This document shows positions 26,126-37,446 of a DNA stretch of 64,000 nt, in pieces. Source of the DNA: Pseudokineococcus lusitanus (lineage in GTDB: Bacteria > Actinomycetota > Actinomycetes > Actinomycetales > Quadrisphaeraceae); NCBI RefSeq assembly GCF_003751265.1, contig NZ_RJKN01000003.1:186001-250000 (forward strand). The letters run 5' to 3'. Made by a program: the position numbers and the translations under genes. The notes beneath the pieces are model-generated. The model ran no database searches. It saw only the letters and a program-made list of their open reading frames with translations, and was not told the DNA's origin. The first letter of the stretch is position 1. Each line of letters opens with the position of its first letter.

Positions 26126-26848
26126 ATGGACAAGTCTAGCGGAGTCGGCGTGCTCGACAAGGCCGCCGCCGTGCTCGCCGCGCTCGAGGCGGGCCCCGCC
26201 AGCCTCGCCCAGCTCGTGGCCGCCACGGGACTGGCACGACCCACGGCCCACCGCCTCGCGGTGGCGCTCGAGCACCACCGCCTCGTCGGCCGCGACATGC
26301 AGGGCCGCTTCGTCCTGGGCCCGCGCCTCCCGGAGCTCGCGACGGCGGCCGGCGAGGACCGCCTGCTGGCCGCCGCCGGGCCCGCGCTCCTGGCCCTGCG
26401 CGACCACACGGGCGAGAGCGCCTCCCTCTTCCGCCGCCAGGGCGACGCCCGCGTGTGCGTGGCCGCCGCCGAGCTCCCCATGGGCCTGCGCGACTCCGTG
26501 CCGGTCGGCGCGTCCCTGTCGATGCTCGCCGGCTCGGCCGCCCAGGTCCTCCTCGCCTGGGAGGAGCCCGACCGCCTGCACCGCGGCCTCCAGGGCGCCC
26601 GCTTCACGGCGACGGTGCTGTCCGGCGTCCGCCGCCGCGGGTGGGCCCAGAGCGTCGGCGAGCGCGAGCAGGGCGTCGCCTCGGTCTCGGCGCCCGTCCG
26701 CGGGCCGGCGGGGCGCGTCGTCGCCGCCGTGTCGATCTCCGGCCCCCTGCAGCGCCTGTCCCGCCAGCCCGGCCGTCTGCACGCGGCCGCGGTGGTCTCG
26801 ACCGCCAACCGGCTCTCCGAGGCCCTCAAGCGCACCGACGCGTCCTGA
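26126..26848 (+). CDS. ndgR: IclR-family regulator NdgR/LtbR-like
   Basis: 240 aa from ATG 26126. IclR helix-turn-helix at residues 5-65 ([38 protein letters not shown]) and a C-terminal IclR effector domain. The sequence follows Streptomyces NdgR closely along its length, e.g. [37 protein letters not shown] and [13 protein letters not shown]. NdgR-type proteins control leuCD and other amino-acid genes. Divergent from leuC, with a palindromic operator between the two. Ends at a 15-bp stem terminator. Confidence 0.95.
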   Translation: MDKSSGVGVLDKAAAVLAALEAGPASLAQLVAATGLARPTAHRLAVALEHHRLVGRDMQGRFVLGPRLPELATAAGEDRLLAAAGPALLALRDHTGESASLFRRQGDARVCVAAAELPMGLRDSVPVGASLSMLAGSAAQVLLAWEEPDRLHRGLQGARFTATVLSGVRRRGWAQSVGEREQGVASVSAPVRGPAGRVVAAVSISGPLQRLSRQPGRLHAAAVVSTANRLSEALKRTDAS

Positions 26849-26858
26849 CGCCCCCCGC

Positions 26859-26893
26859 CGACGCCGCCCCGCCCCGCCGGCGGGGCGGCGTCG
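26859..26893 (+). terminator. ndgR terminator
   Basis: Perfect 15-bp stem (26859-26873 with 26879-26893), 5-nt loop, 11 bp after the ndgR stop. Confidence 0.85.
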
Positions 26894-26902
26894 ACACGTC
26901 GG

Positions 26903-27010
26903 GGCCGCACGTCGCGACCTGCGAGGGCACCCGTGGGACGACACGGCCGCACGTCGCGGTCCACGAGGGCTCGGCCGACGCGGCACGGCCACCCATCGCG
27001 GAGCAGAGGG
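26903..27010. repeat. degenerate 42-bp tandem repeat (about 2.5 units)
   Basis: Units start at 26903, 26945 and 26987, each opening with GGCC(G/A)C(A/C)C(G/A)TCGCG; the third is partial. Exact 42-bp spacing, non-coding, between the ndgR terminator and the tRNA-Glu terminator. Confidence 0.6.
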
Positions 27011-27032
27011 GGGCGAGCGCCCCCGGACGCGA

Positions 27033-27068
27033 AGAAGGCCCGGTCCTCCGAGGAGGACCGGGCCTTCT
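27033..27068 (-). terminator. tRNA-Glu terminator
   Basis: 17-bp inverted repeat (27033-27049 with 27052-27068) 4 bp downstream of the tRNA-Glu 3' end, followed on the minus strand by TTCTTC. Confidence 0.85.
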
Positions 27069-27072
27069 GCTG

Positions 27073-27145
27073 TAGCCCCGACCGGATTCGAACCGGCGCT
27101 ACCGCCTTGAGAGGGCGGCGTGCTAGGCCGCTACACAACGGGGCC
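27073..27145 (-). tRNA. tRNA-Glu (anticodon CUC)
   Basis: 73-nt cloverleaf on the minus strand. Acceptor GGCCCCG pairs with CGGGGCU (first pair G-U). Anticodon stem CCGCC/GGCGG holds loop CUCUCAA with anticodon CUC. T arm has GGTTCGAATCC. The 3' CCA is not encoded. Located upstream of gltX's 3' end together with tRNA-Gln, the usual actinobacterial arrangement. Confidence 0.96.
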
Positions 27146-27213
27146 GTGACACTGCGGTGGTGCTCGTGGTGCTGGTGGTGCGTGGCCCGCACGGGTGCGG
27201 ACCGGGTCTAGCG

Positions 27214-27285
27214 CTGGGGTACCAGGACTCGAACCTAGACTAACTGGACCAGAACCAGTCGTGCTGCCAATTACACCATACCCCA
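27214..27285 (-). tRNA. tRNA-Gln (anticodon CUG)
   Basis: 72-nt cloverleaf on the minus strand. Acceptor TGGGGTA pairs with TACCCCA. Anticodon stem ACTGG/CCAGT encloses TTCTGGT with anticodon CUG. T arm AGGTTCGAGTCCT. Discriminator G73; CCA not encoded. 68 bp upstream of tRNA-Glu and probably co-transcribed with it. Confidence 0.96.
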
Positions 27286-27416
27286 CCGGGGTACTTCGCC
27301 GGCCGCTGGCCTGCGCTGTTCCCGAGGAGGGACAGTACCCGCTGGCCGGGGCGGACCTCAAATCCCCGGGCGCCGGCCCGGTCGGAGGAACGGCACGGGC
27401 CCGACCCCGCGGCCGG

Positions 27417-28313
27417 TCAGGCGCCGTCCGGGGGCGTGAACTGGGTGAGCGTGACGTCGGCGCCCACCGGGTCGCGGACCTCCACGCTGCGGGTCCACCC
27501 GTCGTCGGCCGCCCGCAGCACCTCCCCGCCCAGCTCCTCCACCCGGGCCGCGGCGGCGTCCCGGTCCGCGACGCCGAAGGAGACCTCCCAGCGCGGCCGG
27601 TCCCCCGGCGGCACCGGCTGGACCGCGGCGACGACGTCGGCGAAGCCCTCCGGGGCGAAGGACTGCTCCTCGTGGATCCGGGGCTCGCTCGTGGCGGCGA
27701 GGTGGTCGCCGTAGCCGGGCAGCGTGATCCACGGCGGGCTGCCCGGCCACAGCTCCCGGACGCGCCACCCGAGCAGCGGCACGTAGAAGGCGAGCGCCGC
27801 CGCGACCGCGTCGTCGTCGCCGGCGCGCAGGTGGCTGAACCCCCACCCGCCGGGCACGTTGACGTGCTGGGCGCCGAGCCGCCGCCCGGCCTGCCAGAGG
27901 CGGAGGTCGAGGCCCTGCGGGTCCCGGCACAGGACGGCACGGCCGGCGGCGCCGCCGGGGCCCACGTCGGTCGGCCCGTGCAGGACCCGGCCGCCCGCGG
28001 CACGGACGGCGTCGGCCGCCGCGTCGGCGTCGTCGACGGCGACGTAGGTCGACCACGCGGGCGGCAGCGGCGGGGCGTCCGGGTCGGGCGTGCCGATCGC
28101 GGCGACGTCCAGGCCGCCGACGGTGGCGACGAGGTAGCTCCCGGGCACCCCGGGCGGGACGGCGTCGGCCAGCTCCCACCCGAGGAGACCGGCGTAGAAG
28201 TCGGCGGCGGCGCCGACGTCGTCGACCTCGAGGTCGACCCAGCAGGGCACGCCCTGCGGGTAGGTCCTCGGCACCGGCGTGCCCGGTCCGTCCGTCGTCC
28301 CCTGCGTGCTCAA
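27417..28313 (-). CDS. two-domain VOC (glyoxalase/bleomycin-resistance) protein
   Basis: 298 aa from TTG 28313, preceded by AGGGGG 5 nt upstream; an in-frame ATG at 28397 would add 28 low-complexity residues overlapping the gltX terminator. Two repeated vicinal-oxygen-chelate modules: residues about 20-140 (PCWVDLEVDDVGAAADFYAGLLGWEL...) and about 150-290 (FYVPLLGWRVRELW ... EVRDPVGADVTLTQF). Similar proteins are annotated as glyoxalase-like or methylmalonyl-CoA-epimerase-like, but substrate cannot be told. No operon partner. Confidence 0.82.
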   Translation of the reverse strand: MSTQGTTDGPGTPVPRTYPQGVPCWVDLEVDDVGAAADFYAGLLGWELADAVPPGVPGSYLVATVGGLDVAAIGTPDPDAPPLPPAWSTYVAVDDADAAADAVRAAGGRVLHGPTDVGPGGAAGRAVLCRDPQGLDLRLWQAGRRLGAQHVNVPGGWGFSHLRAGDDDAVAAALAFYVPLLGWRVRELWPGSPPWITLPGYGDHLAATSEPRIHEEQSFAPEGFADVVAAVQPVPPGDRPRWEVSFGVADRDAAAARVEELGGEVLRAADDGWTRSVEVRDPVGADVTLTQFTPPDGA

Positions 28314-28380
28314 CGCGGCCCCCTGTCGTCGTCGACGTGGCGGCAGCAGTGGAGCACCGTCGGGCGCCCGCGGTCCAGAC

Positions 28381-28410
28381 CCCCGGGGCACCCGCACGGG
28401 TGCCCCGGGG
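28381..28410 (-). terminator. gltX terminator
   Basis: Perfect 13-bp stem (28381-28393 with 28398-28410), 4-nt loop, 6 bp after the gltX stop. Confidence 0.85.
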
Positions 28411-28416
28411 ACGGCG

Positions 28417-29973
28417 TCAGGACAGGCGCTGCCGCAGCGCGGCGAGGCGGTGCAGCGTGCTCGCCCGGCCCAGCAGCTCCATCGACTCGAAGAGCGGCGG
28501 CGAGACCCGCCGCCCCGTCACCGCGACCCGCAGCGGGCCGAAGGCGAACTTGGGCTTCACGCCGAGGCCGTCGACGACGGCGGCGCGCAGCGTGGCCTCG
28601 AGGGCCGCGGCGTCCCACGTGCCGAGGTCGACGAGGGCCGCCGCCGAGACGTCGAGCACCTCGGCCGCCTCGGGCCGCAGGGAGGCGACGGCGTCGTCCT
28701 CGACGACGAGGGCGTCGTCGCCGACGAGGAGGAAGCCGAGCATGCCCGGCCCCTCGGAGAGCACGGCCATCCGCGTCTGGACGAGCGGCACGGCCGCCGC
28801 GAGCACCCGGCGCTGATCCCCGGTCGGCTCGCCCTCGAGGACGCCGCCGGCGCGCAGGTAGGGCAGCAGCCGCTCGAGGAGCACCTCGGGCGGCAGCATC
28901 CGCACGTGGTCGCCGTTGATGGCCTCGGCCTTCTTCTGGTCCCACCGGGCCGGGTTGGCGCCGATGTCCCGGACGTCGAAGGCCGCCACCATCTCCTCGC
29001 GCGTGAAGACGTCGCGGTCGGCCGCGATCGACCAGCCGAGGAGGGCCAGGTAGTTGACCATCCCCTCCGGCAGGAGCCCGCGCTCGCGGTGGAGGAAGAG
29101 GTCGGACTCGGGGTCGCGCTTGGAGAGCTTGCGGTTGCCCTCCCCCAGCACGAGCGGGAGGTGGCCGAACTGCGGGACCCGCTGCGAGTAGCCCATCTCC
29201 ACGAGCGCGCGGTGCAGGACGACCTGCCGCGGGGTCGAGGACAGGAGGTCCTCGCCGCGCAGCACGTGCGTGATGCCCATGACGGCGTCGTCGAAGGGGT
29301 TGACCAGCGTGTACAGGGGCTGGCCGTTCGCGCGGACGACGACGAAGTCGGGCACCGAGCCGGCCGGGAAGACGACCTGGCCGCGCACGAGGTCGTCGAC
29401 GACGACGTCCTCGTCGGGCATCCGCACCCGCAGCACGGGCTCGCGGCCCTGGTCGCGGAAGGCCTGGACCTGCGCGGGCGTGAGGTCGCGGTCGAAGCCG
29501 TCGTAGCCGAGCTGGGGGTCGCGCCCGGCGGCGCGGTGCCGCTCGGTGACCTCCTCCGGCGTGGACCACGACTCGTAGGCGTAGCCCTCCGCGAGGAGGC
29601 GGCGCGCGACCTCGTCGTAGAGCGGGCGCCGCTCGCTCTGGCGGTACGGCGCGTGGGGGCCCCCGACGCCCGGGCCCTCGTCGTGGTCGAGGCCCAGCCA
29701 GGACAGGGCGTCGACGAGCGCGTCCATCGACTCCTGGCTGTCGCGGGCGGCGTCGGTGTCCTCCACGCGGAAGACGAAGGTGCCGCCCGTGTGACGGGCG
29801 TACGCCCAGTTGAAGAGGGCCGCGCGCATGACGCCGACGTGCGGCGTCCCCGTGGGCGAGGGGCAGAAGCGGACGCGGACGTCCGCCCCGGTCGCCTCGG
29901 CCAGGCCGGTGGCCGTGGCCGTGCGGGTCGTGCCCGCCGGCGTCGTCGCGGTCGGACCGGTCACGTCGCTCAT
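28417..29973 (-). CDS. gltX: glutamyl-tRNA synthetase
   Basis: 518 aa from ATG 29973, overlapping the stop of the FAH gene (ATGA). Class I synthetase charging tRNA-Glu. HIGH-type motif in [52 protein letters not shown] and the KMSKS-type KLSKRD. Residues 1-30 are a Thr/Ala-rich non-conserved leader. The gene for its likely substrate, tRNA-Glu, lies downstream. As most actinobacteria also use GatCAB, the enzyme may misacylate tRNA-Gln as well; a gatB 3' end is present at the right edge of the window. Confidence 0.96.
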   Translation of the reverse strand: MSDVTGPTATTPAGTTRTATATGLAEATGADVRVRFCPSPTGTPHVGVMRAALFNWAYARHTGGTFVFRVEDTDAARDSQESMDALVDALSWLGLDHDEGPGVGGPHAPYRQSERRPLYDEVARRLLAEGYAYESWSTPEEVTERHRAAGRDPQLGYDGFDRDLTPAQVQAFRDQGREPVLRVRMPDEDVVVDDLVRGQVVFPAGSVPDFVVVRANGQPLYTLVNPFDDAVMGITHVLRGEDLLSSTPRQVVLHRALVEMGYSQRVPQFGHLPLVLGEGNRKLSKRDPESDLFLHRERGLLPEGMVNYLALLGWSIAADRDVFTREEMVAAFDVRDIGANPARWDQKKAEAINGDHVRMLPPEVLLERLLPYLRAGGVLEGEPTGDQRRVLAAAVPLVQTRMAVLSEGPGMLGFLLVGDDALVVEDDAVASLRPEAAEVLDVSAAALVDLGTWDAAALEATLRAAVVDGLGVKPKFAFGPLRVAVTGRRVSPPLFESMELLGRASTLHRLAALRQRLS

Positions 29974-30746
29974 CGCTGCACCACCGGGTTGGAGAGGACG
30001 CCGATGCCCTCGATGTCGACCTCGACGCGCTGGCCCGCGGTGACGGGACCGACGCCGGCGGGCGTGCCGGTGAGGATGACGTCCCCCGGCAGCAGCGTGA
30101 AGGCGGCCGAGACGGCGGCCACGAGGTCGGGGACGTCGAAGACCATGTCGGAGGTCCGGCCGTCCTGGACGGTCCGCCCGTCGAGGCGCGTCCGCAGGGC
30201 GAGGTCGTCGACGTCGAGCTCGGTGGTGATCCACGGCCCGAGCGGGCAGGAGGAGTCGAAGCCCTTGGCGCGGGCCCACTGGCCGTCGCCCTTCTGCGCG
30301 TCCCGGGCGGTGACGTCGTTGGCGCACGTGTAGCCGTAGACGACCTCGGCGGCGCGCTCGCGCGGCACGTCCTTGCAGATCCGGCCGATGACGACGGCGA
30401 GCTCGCCCTCGTAGTGGACGTCCTCGGAGAAGTCCGGCAGCACCACCGGGTCGTCGGGGCCGACGACGGCGGTGTTCGGCACGAGGAACATGAGCGGCTT
30501 CGTCGGGACGTCGTTGCCCATCTCCGCCGCGTGGTCGCGGTAGTTGCGGCCGATGCCGACGACCTTGCTGCGGGGGATGACGGGTGCGAGCAGGCGGACC
30601 TCGTCGAGGCCGACGACGGCGCCGGTCGGGCGCAGCGGCGCGTAGAGGGGGTCGCCCGCGACCACGTGCAGGCGCTCCTCCCCCGGCCCGCCCTCCACGA
30701 GGCCGTAGCTGATGTCGTCGTCCCTCGTGAATCTCGCGATACGCAC
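29970..30746 (-). CDS. fumarylacetoacetate-hydrolase (FAH) family protein
   Basis: 258 aa from GTG 30746, with a TACCCT -10 box 7 nt upstream (leaderless). FAH fold with metal-binding acids in [16 protein letters not shown]; other landmarks are [43 protein letters not shown] and [18 protein letters not shown]. Such proteins act as oxaloacetate/fumarylpyruvate-type hydrolases or decarboxylases in aromatic or amino-acid catabolism; here the exact substrate is unclear. Translationally coupled to gltX, a pairing common in actinobacteria. Confidence 0.92.
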   Translation of the reverse strand: MRIARFTRDDDISYGLVEGGPGEERLHVVAGDPLYAPLRPTGAVVGLDEVRLLAPVIPRSKVVGIGRNYRDHAAEMGNDVPTKPLMFLVPNTAVVGPDDPVVLPDFSEDVHYEGELAVVIGRICKDVPRERAAEVVYGYTCANDVTARDAQKGDGQWARAKGFDSSCPLGPWITTELDVDDLALRTRLDGRTVQDGRTSDMVFDVPDLVAAVSAAFTLLPGDVILTGTPAGVGPVTAGQRVEVDIEGIGVLSNPVVQR

Positions 30747-30860
30747 GTCCGCGAGGGTAGCCACGGGCGCCGCTACGGTCGCCGGACCCGGGGCGACGGC
30801 GCCCCGGCCACCCCGCTGGTGCACCGAGCAGCGCGTGCACCGCCGCACGCCCGAGACGTC

Positions 30861-30893
30861 CTCGAGAAGCCCTCGAGAAGCCCCCGAGAAGCC
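30861..30893 (+). repeat. three 11-bp tandem repeats in the cstA leader
   Basis: CTCGAGAAGCC at 30861 and 30872, then CCCGAGAAGCC at 30883. They lie 22 bp before the cstA GTG, downstream of a possible TACGGT -10 box (30774-30779), so would be in the 5' untranslated region. Confidence 0.75.
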
Positions 30894-30914
30894 CTGAGCC
30901 ACCTGGAGCCCCGT

Positions 30915-33241
<2,327 letters not shown>

Positions 33242-33245
<4 letters not shown>

Positions 33246-33457
33246 CCGCCCTGGCCCTGCGCGGCGCCGACGCCGTGCGCCGCGGTGCCGCGGGCGTCCG
33301 GTGGTACGTGACCTCGCTCATGGGCGACACCGCGTACGCCCGCTACTGCGCGCACCTGCGGCGCGACCACGCCGACGCCCCCGTGCCGACCGAGCGGGAG
33401 TACTGGCGCGCCCGGCACGCCGCGGCCGACGCGCGGCCGGGGGCGCGCTGCTGCTGA
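33242..33457 (+). CDS. YbdD/YjiX-family small protein
   Basis: 71 aa from the GTG overlapping the cstA stop. Family features: GVRWYVTSLMGDTAYARYCAHLRRDHADAPVPTEREYWRARH region (residues about 18-58) with WY, MGD.AY..Y, H and P(V/T).EYW elements. In E. coli the homologues YbdD and YjiX accompany CstA and BtsT and appear necessary for transport. Ends with two cysteines, which is not typical. Together with cstA it makes a two-gene operon. Confidence 0.9.
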
Positions 33458-33473
33458 CGCCCTCCTGCTGACG

Positions 33474-33535
33474 CGCCGAGACCGACGGACGGCTGGTCCC
33501 CGAGCACGGGAACCGGCCGTCCGTCGGTCTCGGCG
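33474..33535. repeat. 62-bp palindromic element, copy 1
   Basis: Perfect 19-bp inverted repeat (33474-33492 with 33517-33535) around a 24-nt loop containing ACGGGAACC. Homologous over its full length to 53153-53214. Could terminate cstA-ybdD transcription. Confidence 0.8.
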
Positions 33536-33563
33536 TGCGTCGGCCGGTCCGTACCCTCGGGAC

Positions 33564-34544
33564 GTGACCTCCGCCCCCGCCGCCACGGCCGACGTCGTGG
33601 ACGTGCTGGCCGAGGACGTGTGGGTGGCCCGCGCGGAGGCCCACCGCGAGGCCGTCGAGATGCTGACCGCCGGTCACCGCGAGCGCGCCACGGCGGGCCG
33701 GCCCCACCCCGTCGAGGACTTCCTCTTCACCTACTACCGCTTCCGCCCGGGGCAGCTGGCGCGCTGGCACCCGGGCGCCGGCGTCGTCCTCACCGGACCC
33801 GCGGCGCGGGAGCGGCGCTCGTGGCGCGGCTACGTGCCGTGGGCCGGCGACGGCGCCGACGGCGTCGTCGTCGACCCGGTCGCCGCGGTCCCCCGCCCGG
33901 ACCGGCTGCGGCACGTGCGCGACGTCGTCGCCGCGACCCGGGAGCGCCCGGCCGAGCTGGGCTGCTTCGGGCTGCACGAGTGGGCGATGGTGCACGGCTC
34001 GGGCGCGGACCCGTCGGTCCTGCGCCACGAGGGGCAGCCGCTCCGGCTCGGAGCGGCGGCCACGGACGCCGTCGTCGAGGAGGGCGCCCGACGGGGGTGG
34101 CTGCGCTGCACCCACGTCGACGCGTTCCGCTTCTACCCGGGCAGCGCCGTCGCCCTCAGCCCGCTGCGCCCGACCCGGGACACGCAGCCACTGCTCGAGC
34201 AGCCCGGCTGCCTCCACGCGGGGATGGACCTCTATCGGGCGGCCTTCCTCCTCGTGCCGCTGGCGCCGTCCTCGCTCGTGCTCGACGCCTTCCGCCACGC
34301 CCGCGACATCCGCGAACTCGACATGCGCGCCTCGCCGTACGACCTCTCGGCGTACGACCGCACTCCGGTCCGGGTCGAGACGCCGGAGGGACGGGCGGAG
34401 TACGCGGCGACGCAGCGCGCCCTGGCCGTCCGGGGCCAGGCGCTGCGCGACCGGCTGCTCCCCCTGCTCGACCGCGCCGTCGCCGGCACCACCCAGGGCG
34501 TGGGCGAGACGACTACTGCACCCCTGCAGCGCTCCCAGGAGTGA
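33564..34544 (+). CDS. conserved actinobacterial protein, 3-methyladenine-glycosylase-annotated type
   Basis: 326 aa from GTG 33564; a TACCCT -10 box 6 nt upstream fixes this as a leaderless start. Recurrent landmarks: HREAVEMLTAGHRERATAGRPHPVEDFLFTYYRFRPGQLARWHPG (about residues 28-72), CFGLHEWAMVHG, HVDAFRFY, QPGCLHAGMDLYR, and DLSAYDRTPVRVETPEGR. Homologues are often labelled 3-methyladenine DNA glycosylase in databases, but I see no helix-hairpin-helix or other glycosylase motif, so that label is doubtful. Function unknown. The last 18 residues look like a read-through extension. Confidence 0.8.
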   Translation: MTSAPAATADVVDVLAEDVWVARAEAHREAVEMLTAGHRERATAGRPHPVEDFLFTYYRFRPGQLARWHPGAGVVLTGPAARERRSWRGYVPWAGDGADGVVVDPVAAVPRPDRLRHVRDVVAATRERPAELGCFGLHEWAMVHGSGADPSVLRHEGQPLRLGAAATDAVVEEGARRGWLRCTHVDAFRFYPGSAVALSPLRPTRDTQPLLEQPGCLHAGMDLYRAAFLLVPLAPSSLVLDAFRHARDIRELDMRASPYDLSAYDRTPVRVETPEGRAEYAATQRALAVRGQALRDRLLPLLDRAVAGTTQGVGETTTAPLQRSQE

Positions 34545-34580
34545 AGCAGGCGTCGACGTCACGTCCGAGGGACCTCCGAA

Positions 34581-34604
34581 GGTGACGTAGGCGTCGACGT
34601 CACC
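34581..34604. repeat. inverted repeat between convergent genes
   Basis: GGTGACGT / ACGTCACC (34581-34588 with 34597-34604). The sequence AGGCGTCGACGTCAC also occurs directly repeated at 34548-34562 and 34589-34603. Possible bidirectional terminator for the 33.6-kb gene and ilvE. Confidence 0.5.
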
Positions 34605-34652
34605 GTCGCGCGCAGCGCACGGTGGGCGAGACGTCCGGGTCAGAGGCAGCCG

Positions 34653-35840
34653 TCAGACGAGGCGGTGGAGCCAGCCGTGGGTGTCCTCGGCGCGGCCGGT
34701 CTGGACGTCGGTGAGGCGCTGCCGGACGGCGGCCGTGACCTCGCCCGTGCCGCCGTCGCCGGCGACCGAGCGGCGGCCCGGCTCGACGAGGGCGCCGACG
34801 GGGGTGACGACGGCGGCGGTCCCGCAGGCGAACACCTCGCGGACGCGGCCGCTCTCGCAGCCCTCGCGCCACTCCGCGACGTCGACGCGGCGCTCCTCGA
34901 CCCGGTGGCCGAGGTCGGCGGCGATCTGGAGGACCGACGAGCGGGTGACCCCCTCGAGGATCGTGCCGCTGAGCTCGGGGGTGACGAGCGTGCCGTCGTC
35001 CATGACGAAGAAGAGGTTCATGCCGCCGAGCTCCTCGACCCAGCGGTGCTCGACCGCGTCGAGGAAGGCGACCTGGTCGCAGCCGTTCTCCGACGCCTCG
35101 GCCTGGGCGCGCAGGCTCGCGGCGTAGTTGCCGCCGCACTTCGCGGCGCCCGTGCCGCCCGGGGCCGCGCGGGAGTACTCCTGCGACAGCCAGATCGACA
35201 CGGGCGTGATCTCGCCGCCGCCGAAGTAGGACCCGGCGGGCGAGGCGATGACGAGGTAGGTGACCTCGGCCGCCGGCCGGACGCCGAGGAAGGACTCCGA
35301 GGCGAACATGAAGGGGCGCAGGTAGAGGCTGTTCTCGCCGCCGGTCGGCACCCAGTCGACGTCGGCGCGGACGAGCTGCTCGACGGAGCGGACGAAGGCG
35401 TCCTCGGGGAGGACGGGCAGGGCGAGCCGGCGGGCCGACGCCGCGAAGCGCGCGGCGTTGGCCTCGGGGCGGAAGGCCCAGACGGACCCGTCGTCGTGCC
35501 GGTAGGCCTTGAGCCCCTCGAAGACCTCCTGCGCGTAGTGCAGGACAGCGGCGGCCGGGCTCAGCGTGATGGGCGCGTGGGCGACGACGCCGTCCTGGCC
35601 CCACCCGGCGGGCGTCCAGACGGCGCGGGCCATGTGGTCGGTGAAGTGACGCCCGAAGCCCGGGGCGGCGAGGACCTCCGCGCGGTCGGCCTCGGGCAGC
35701 CGCGGCACGCCCGCGCCGATCTCGAAGGCGAGCTCCACCGGCTGGTGCCCGGCGGTGGGCACGCCCGCCGCCGAGGTCGCGGGGGCGTCGGGGGCCGCGG
35801 TGGGCGCCGGCGCGCCCGGGGTCTCGGTGCTGCTCGCCAT
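34653..35840 (-). CDS. ilvE: branched-chain amino acid aminotransferase
   Basis: 395 aa from ATG 35840; a TACGGT -10 box 6 nt upstream predicts a leaderless mRNA. Class IV PLP aminotransferase for the last step of Val, Leu and Ile synthesis. Motifs: LHYAQEVFEGLKAYRHDDG, SLYLRPFMFAS, the PLP lysine in GGTGAAKCGGNYAAS, FLDAVEHRWVEELGGMNLFFV and GTILEGVTRSSVLQIA. The first 35 residues are an Ala/Pro/Thr-rich extension. leuB lies 67 bp upstream on the same strand with its own promoter. Confidence 0.96.
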   Translation of the reverse strand: MASSTETPGAPAPTAAPDAPATSAAGVPTAGHQPVELAFEIGAGVPRLPEADRAEVLAAPGFGRHFTDHMARAVWTPAGWGQDGVVAHAPITLSPAAAVLHYAQEVFEGLKAYRHDDGSVWAFRPEANAARFAASARRLALPVLPEDAFVRSVEQLVRADVDWVPTGGENSLYLRPFMFASESFLGVRPAAEVTYLVIASPAGSYFGGGEITPVSIWLSQEYSRAAPGGTGAAKCGGNYAASLRAQAEASENGCDQVAFLDAVEHRWVEELGGMNLFFVMDDGTLVTPELSGTILEGVTRSSVLQIAADLGHRVEERRVDVAEWREGCESGRVREVFACGTAAVVTPVGALVEPGRRSVAGDGGTGEVTAAVRQRLTDVQTGRAEDTHGWLHRLV

Positions 35841-35907
35841 GGCGGCACCGTAGTCGTGCCCGCCCCGCCGCCGCGGTCCCCCGCCGCGGGCGGCGGCGGG
35901 CGCCGGG

Positions 35908-36951
35908 TCAGGCCAGCGACGTCGCGATCGCGTCGCCGACCTGCGACGTCGTCCGCGGCCCGAGGTCGCCCCGGCGCAGGAGGTCGTCGCCCACGGCGCG
36001 GACGACGCGCTCGGCGGCGTCGGCCTGCCCGAGGTGCTCGAGCAGGAGCGCGACCGACAGCACCGTGGCCGTCGGGTCGGCACGCCCGGTGCCGGCGATG
36101 TCGGGCGCCGAGCCGTGCACGGGCTCGAACATGCTCGGCGAGCGCCGCGTCGGGTCGACGTTGCCGGACGCCGCCAGCCCGATGCCGCCCGTGATCGCGG
36201 CGGCGAGGTCGGTGACGATGTCGCCGAAGAGGTTGTCGGTGACGACGACGTCGAAGCGGGACGGCTCGGTGACGAGGTAGATCATCGCGGCGTCGACGTG
36301 GCAGTAGTCGACGGCGACGTCCGGGTGCTCGGCGCCGACGGCGTCGACCGTGCGGCGCCACAGGTCGCCCGCGTACGTCAGCACGTTGTGCTTGTGGACG
36401 AGCGTCAGCTTCCTCCGGGGCCGCGCCTGCGCCCGGGCGAAGGCGTCCCGCACGAGCCGCTCGACGCCGAAGGCGGTGTTGACGCTGACCTCGGTGGCGA
36501 CCTCGTGCGGCGTCCCGACGCGGAGCGCGCCGCCGTTGCCCGTGTACGGCCCCTCGGTGCCCTCGCGGACGACGACGAGGTCGACGTCGCCGGGCGCCGC
36601 CAGCGGGGAGGCGACCCCGGGCAGGAGCCGGCTGGGCCGGAGGTTGACGAACTGGTCGAGCGCGAAACGCAGCCGCAGCAGCAGGCCGCGCTCGAGCACG
36701 CCGCTCGGGACGCCGGGGTCGCCGACGGCGCCGAGGAGGATCGCGTCGTGCCCGCGGACCTCCTCGAGCACGCTGTCCGGCAGCGTCTCCCCCGTGGCGT
36801 GCCAGCGGCGGGCGCCGAGGTCGTAGTGCGTGGGCGCGACGTCGAGACCCACGCTCGGGGCGACGACGTCGAGCACCTTGAGGCCCTCGGCCACCACCTC
36901 GGGACCGATGCCGTCGCCCGCCACCACTGCCAGCCTGACCGTCTGCGCCAT
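35908..36951 (-). CDS. leuB: 3-isopropylmalate dehydrogenase
   Basis: 347 aa from ATG 36951; TACCGT 7 nt upstream indicates a leaderless start. NAD-dependent oxidative decarboxylase of leucine synthesis. Motifs: [78 protein letters not shown], the metal-binding [30 protein letters not shown] region (residues about 225-254) and [18 protein letters not shown]. The serA gene often found beside leuB in actinobacteria is not here. Confidence 0.96.
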   Translation of the reverse strand: MAQTVRLAVVAGDGIGPEVVAEGLKVLDVVAPSVGLDVAPTHYDLGARRWHATGETLPDSVLEEVRGHDAILLGAVGDPGVPSGVLERGLLLRLRFALDQFVNLRPSRLLPGVASPLAAPGDVDLVVVREGTEGPYTGNGGALRVGTPHEVATEVSVNTAFGVERLVRDAFARAQARPRRKLTLVHKHNVLTYAGDLWRRTVDAVGAEHPDVAVDYCHVDAAMIYLVTEPSRFDVVVTDNLFGDIVTDLAAAITGGIGLAASGNVDPTRRSPSMFEPVHGSAPDIAGTGRADPTATVLSVALLLEHLGQADAAERVVRAVGDDLLRRGDLGPRTTSQVGDAIATSLA

Positions 36952-37057
36952 GCCGCCGACGGTACCGACGCGTCCGCGGGCTGGGACGGCCGTCCCGCGG
37001 AGCAGGACGCTCCCGGGCGGCCGCGCCGGGGCCGTCGGCGCCCGGCAGGCTGGCGGC

Positions 37058-37387
37058 ATGGCTGACACCCCTGTCGTGAAGATCAACGCCATCTCCGTGC
37101 CGGAGGGGGCGGGCCCGGAGCTCGAGCGCCGCTTCGCCGCCCGTCTCGGCGCCGTCGACGGCACGCCCGGCTTCCTCGGCTTCGAGCTGCTGCGCCCGAC
37201 CGCCGGCGAGGAGCGCTACTTCGTCGTCACGCGCTGGGCCGACGACGCCTCCTTCCGCGCGTGGAGCGAGAGCGGGGACGCGAGGAAGGCCCACTCCGGT
37301 GAGCGCGCCCGGCCGGTCGCCTCGGGCGCCGACCTGCTCGAGTTCGAGGTCGTCGACCTCGTCGGCCTCCAGGCCCCGCCCGCCTGA
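37058..37387 (+). CDS. antibiotic-biosynthesis-monooxygenase (ABM) domain protein
   Basis: 109 aa from ATG 37058 (CAGGCT -10-like box 6 nt upstream). Single ABM ferredoxin-like domain: [54 protein letters not shown] and KAHSGER. The GFELLRP...W...H pattern resembles IsdG/MhuD-like and HmoB-like heme-degrading monooxygenases, where the His ligates heme. That reading is plausible but not proven; other ABM proteins act on quinones. Monocistronic, followed by a terminator. Confidence 0.82.
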   Translation: MADTPVVKINAISVPEGAGPELERRFAARLGAVDGTPGFLGFELLRPTAGEERYFVVTRWADDASFRAWSESGDARKAHSGERARPVASGADLLEFEVVDLVGLQAPPA

Positions 37388-37394
37388 CGCGACG

Positions 37395-37424
37395 ACGCGC
37401 GCGGCCCCGAGGGGTCGCGCGCGT
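37395..37424 (+). terminator. terminator of the ABM gene
   Basis: 14-bp stem with one G-T wobble (37395-37408 with 37411-37424), 2-nt loop, 7 bp after the stop. Confidence 0.75.
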
Positions 37425-37446
37425 GGTCGGCGGTGCTCGGCGGACG

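Noticed and set aside
30861-30893. CRISPR-like short repeats
   Set aside because: Units are 11 bp with no spacers and no cas genes are present.
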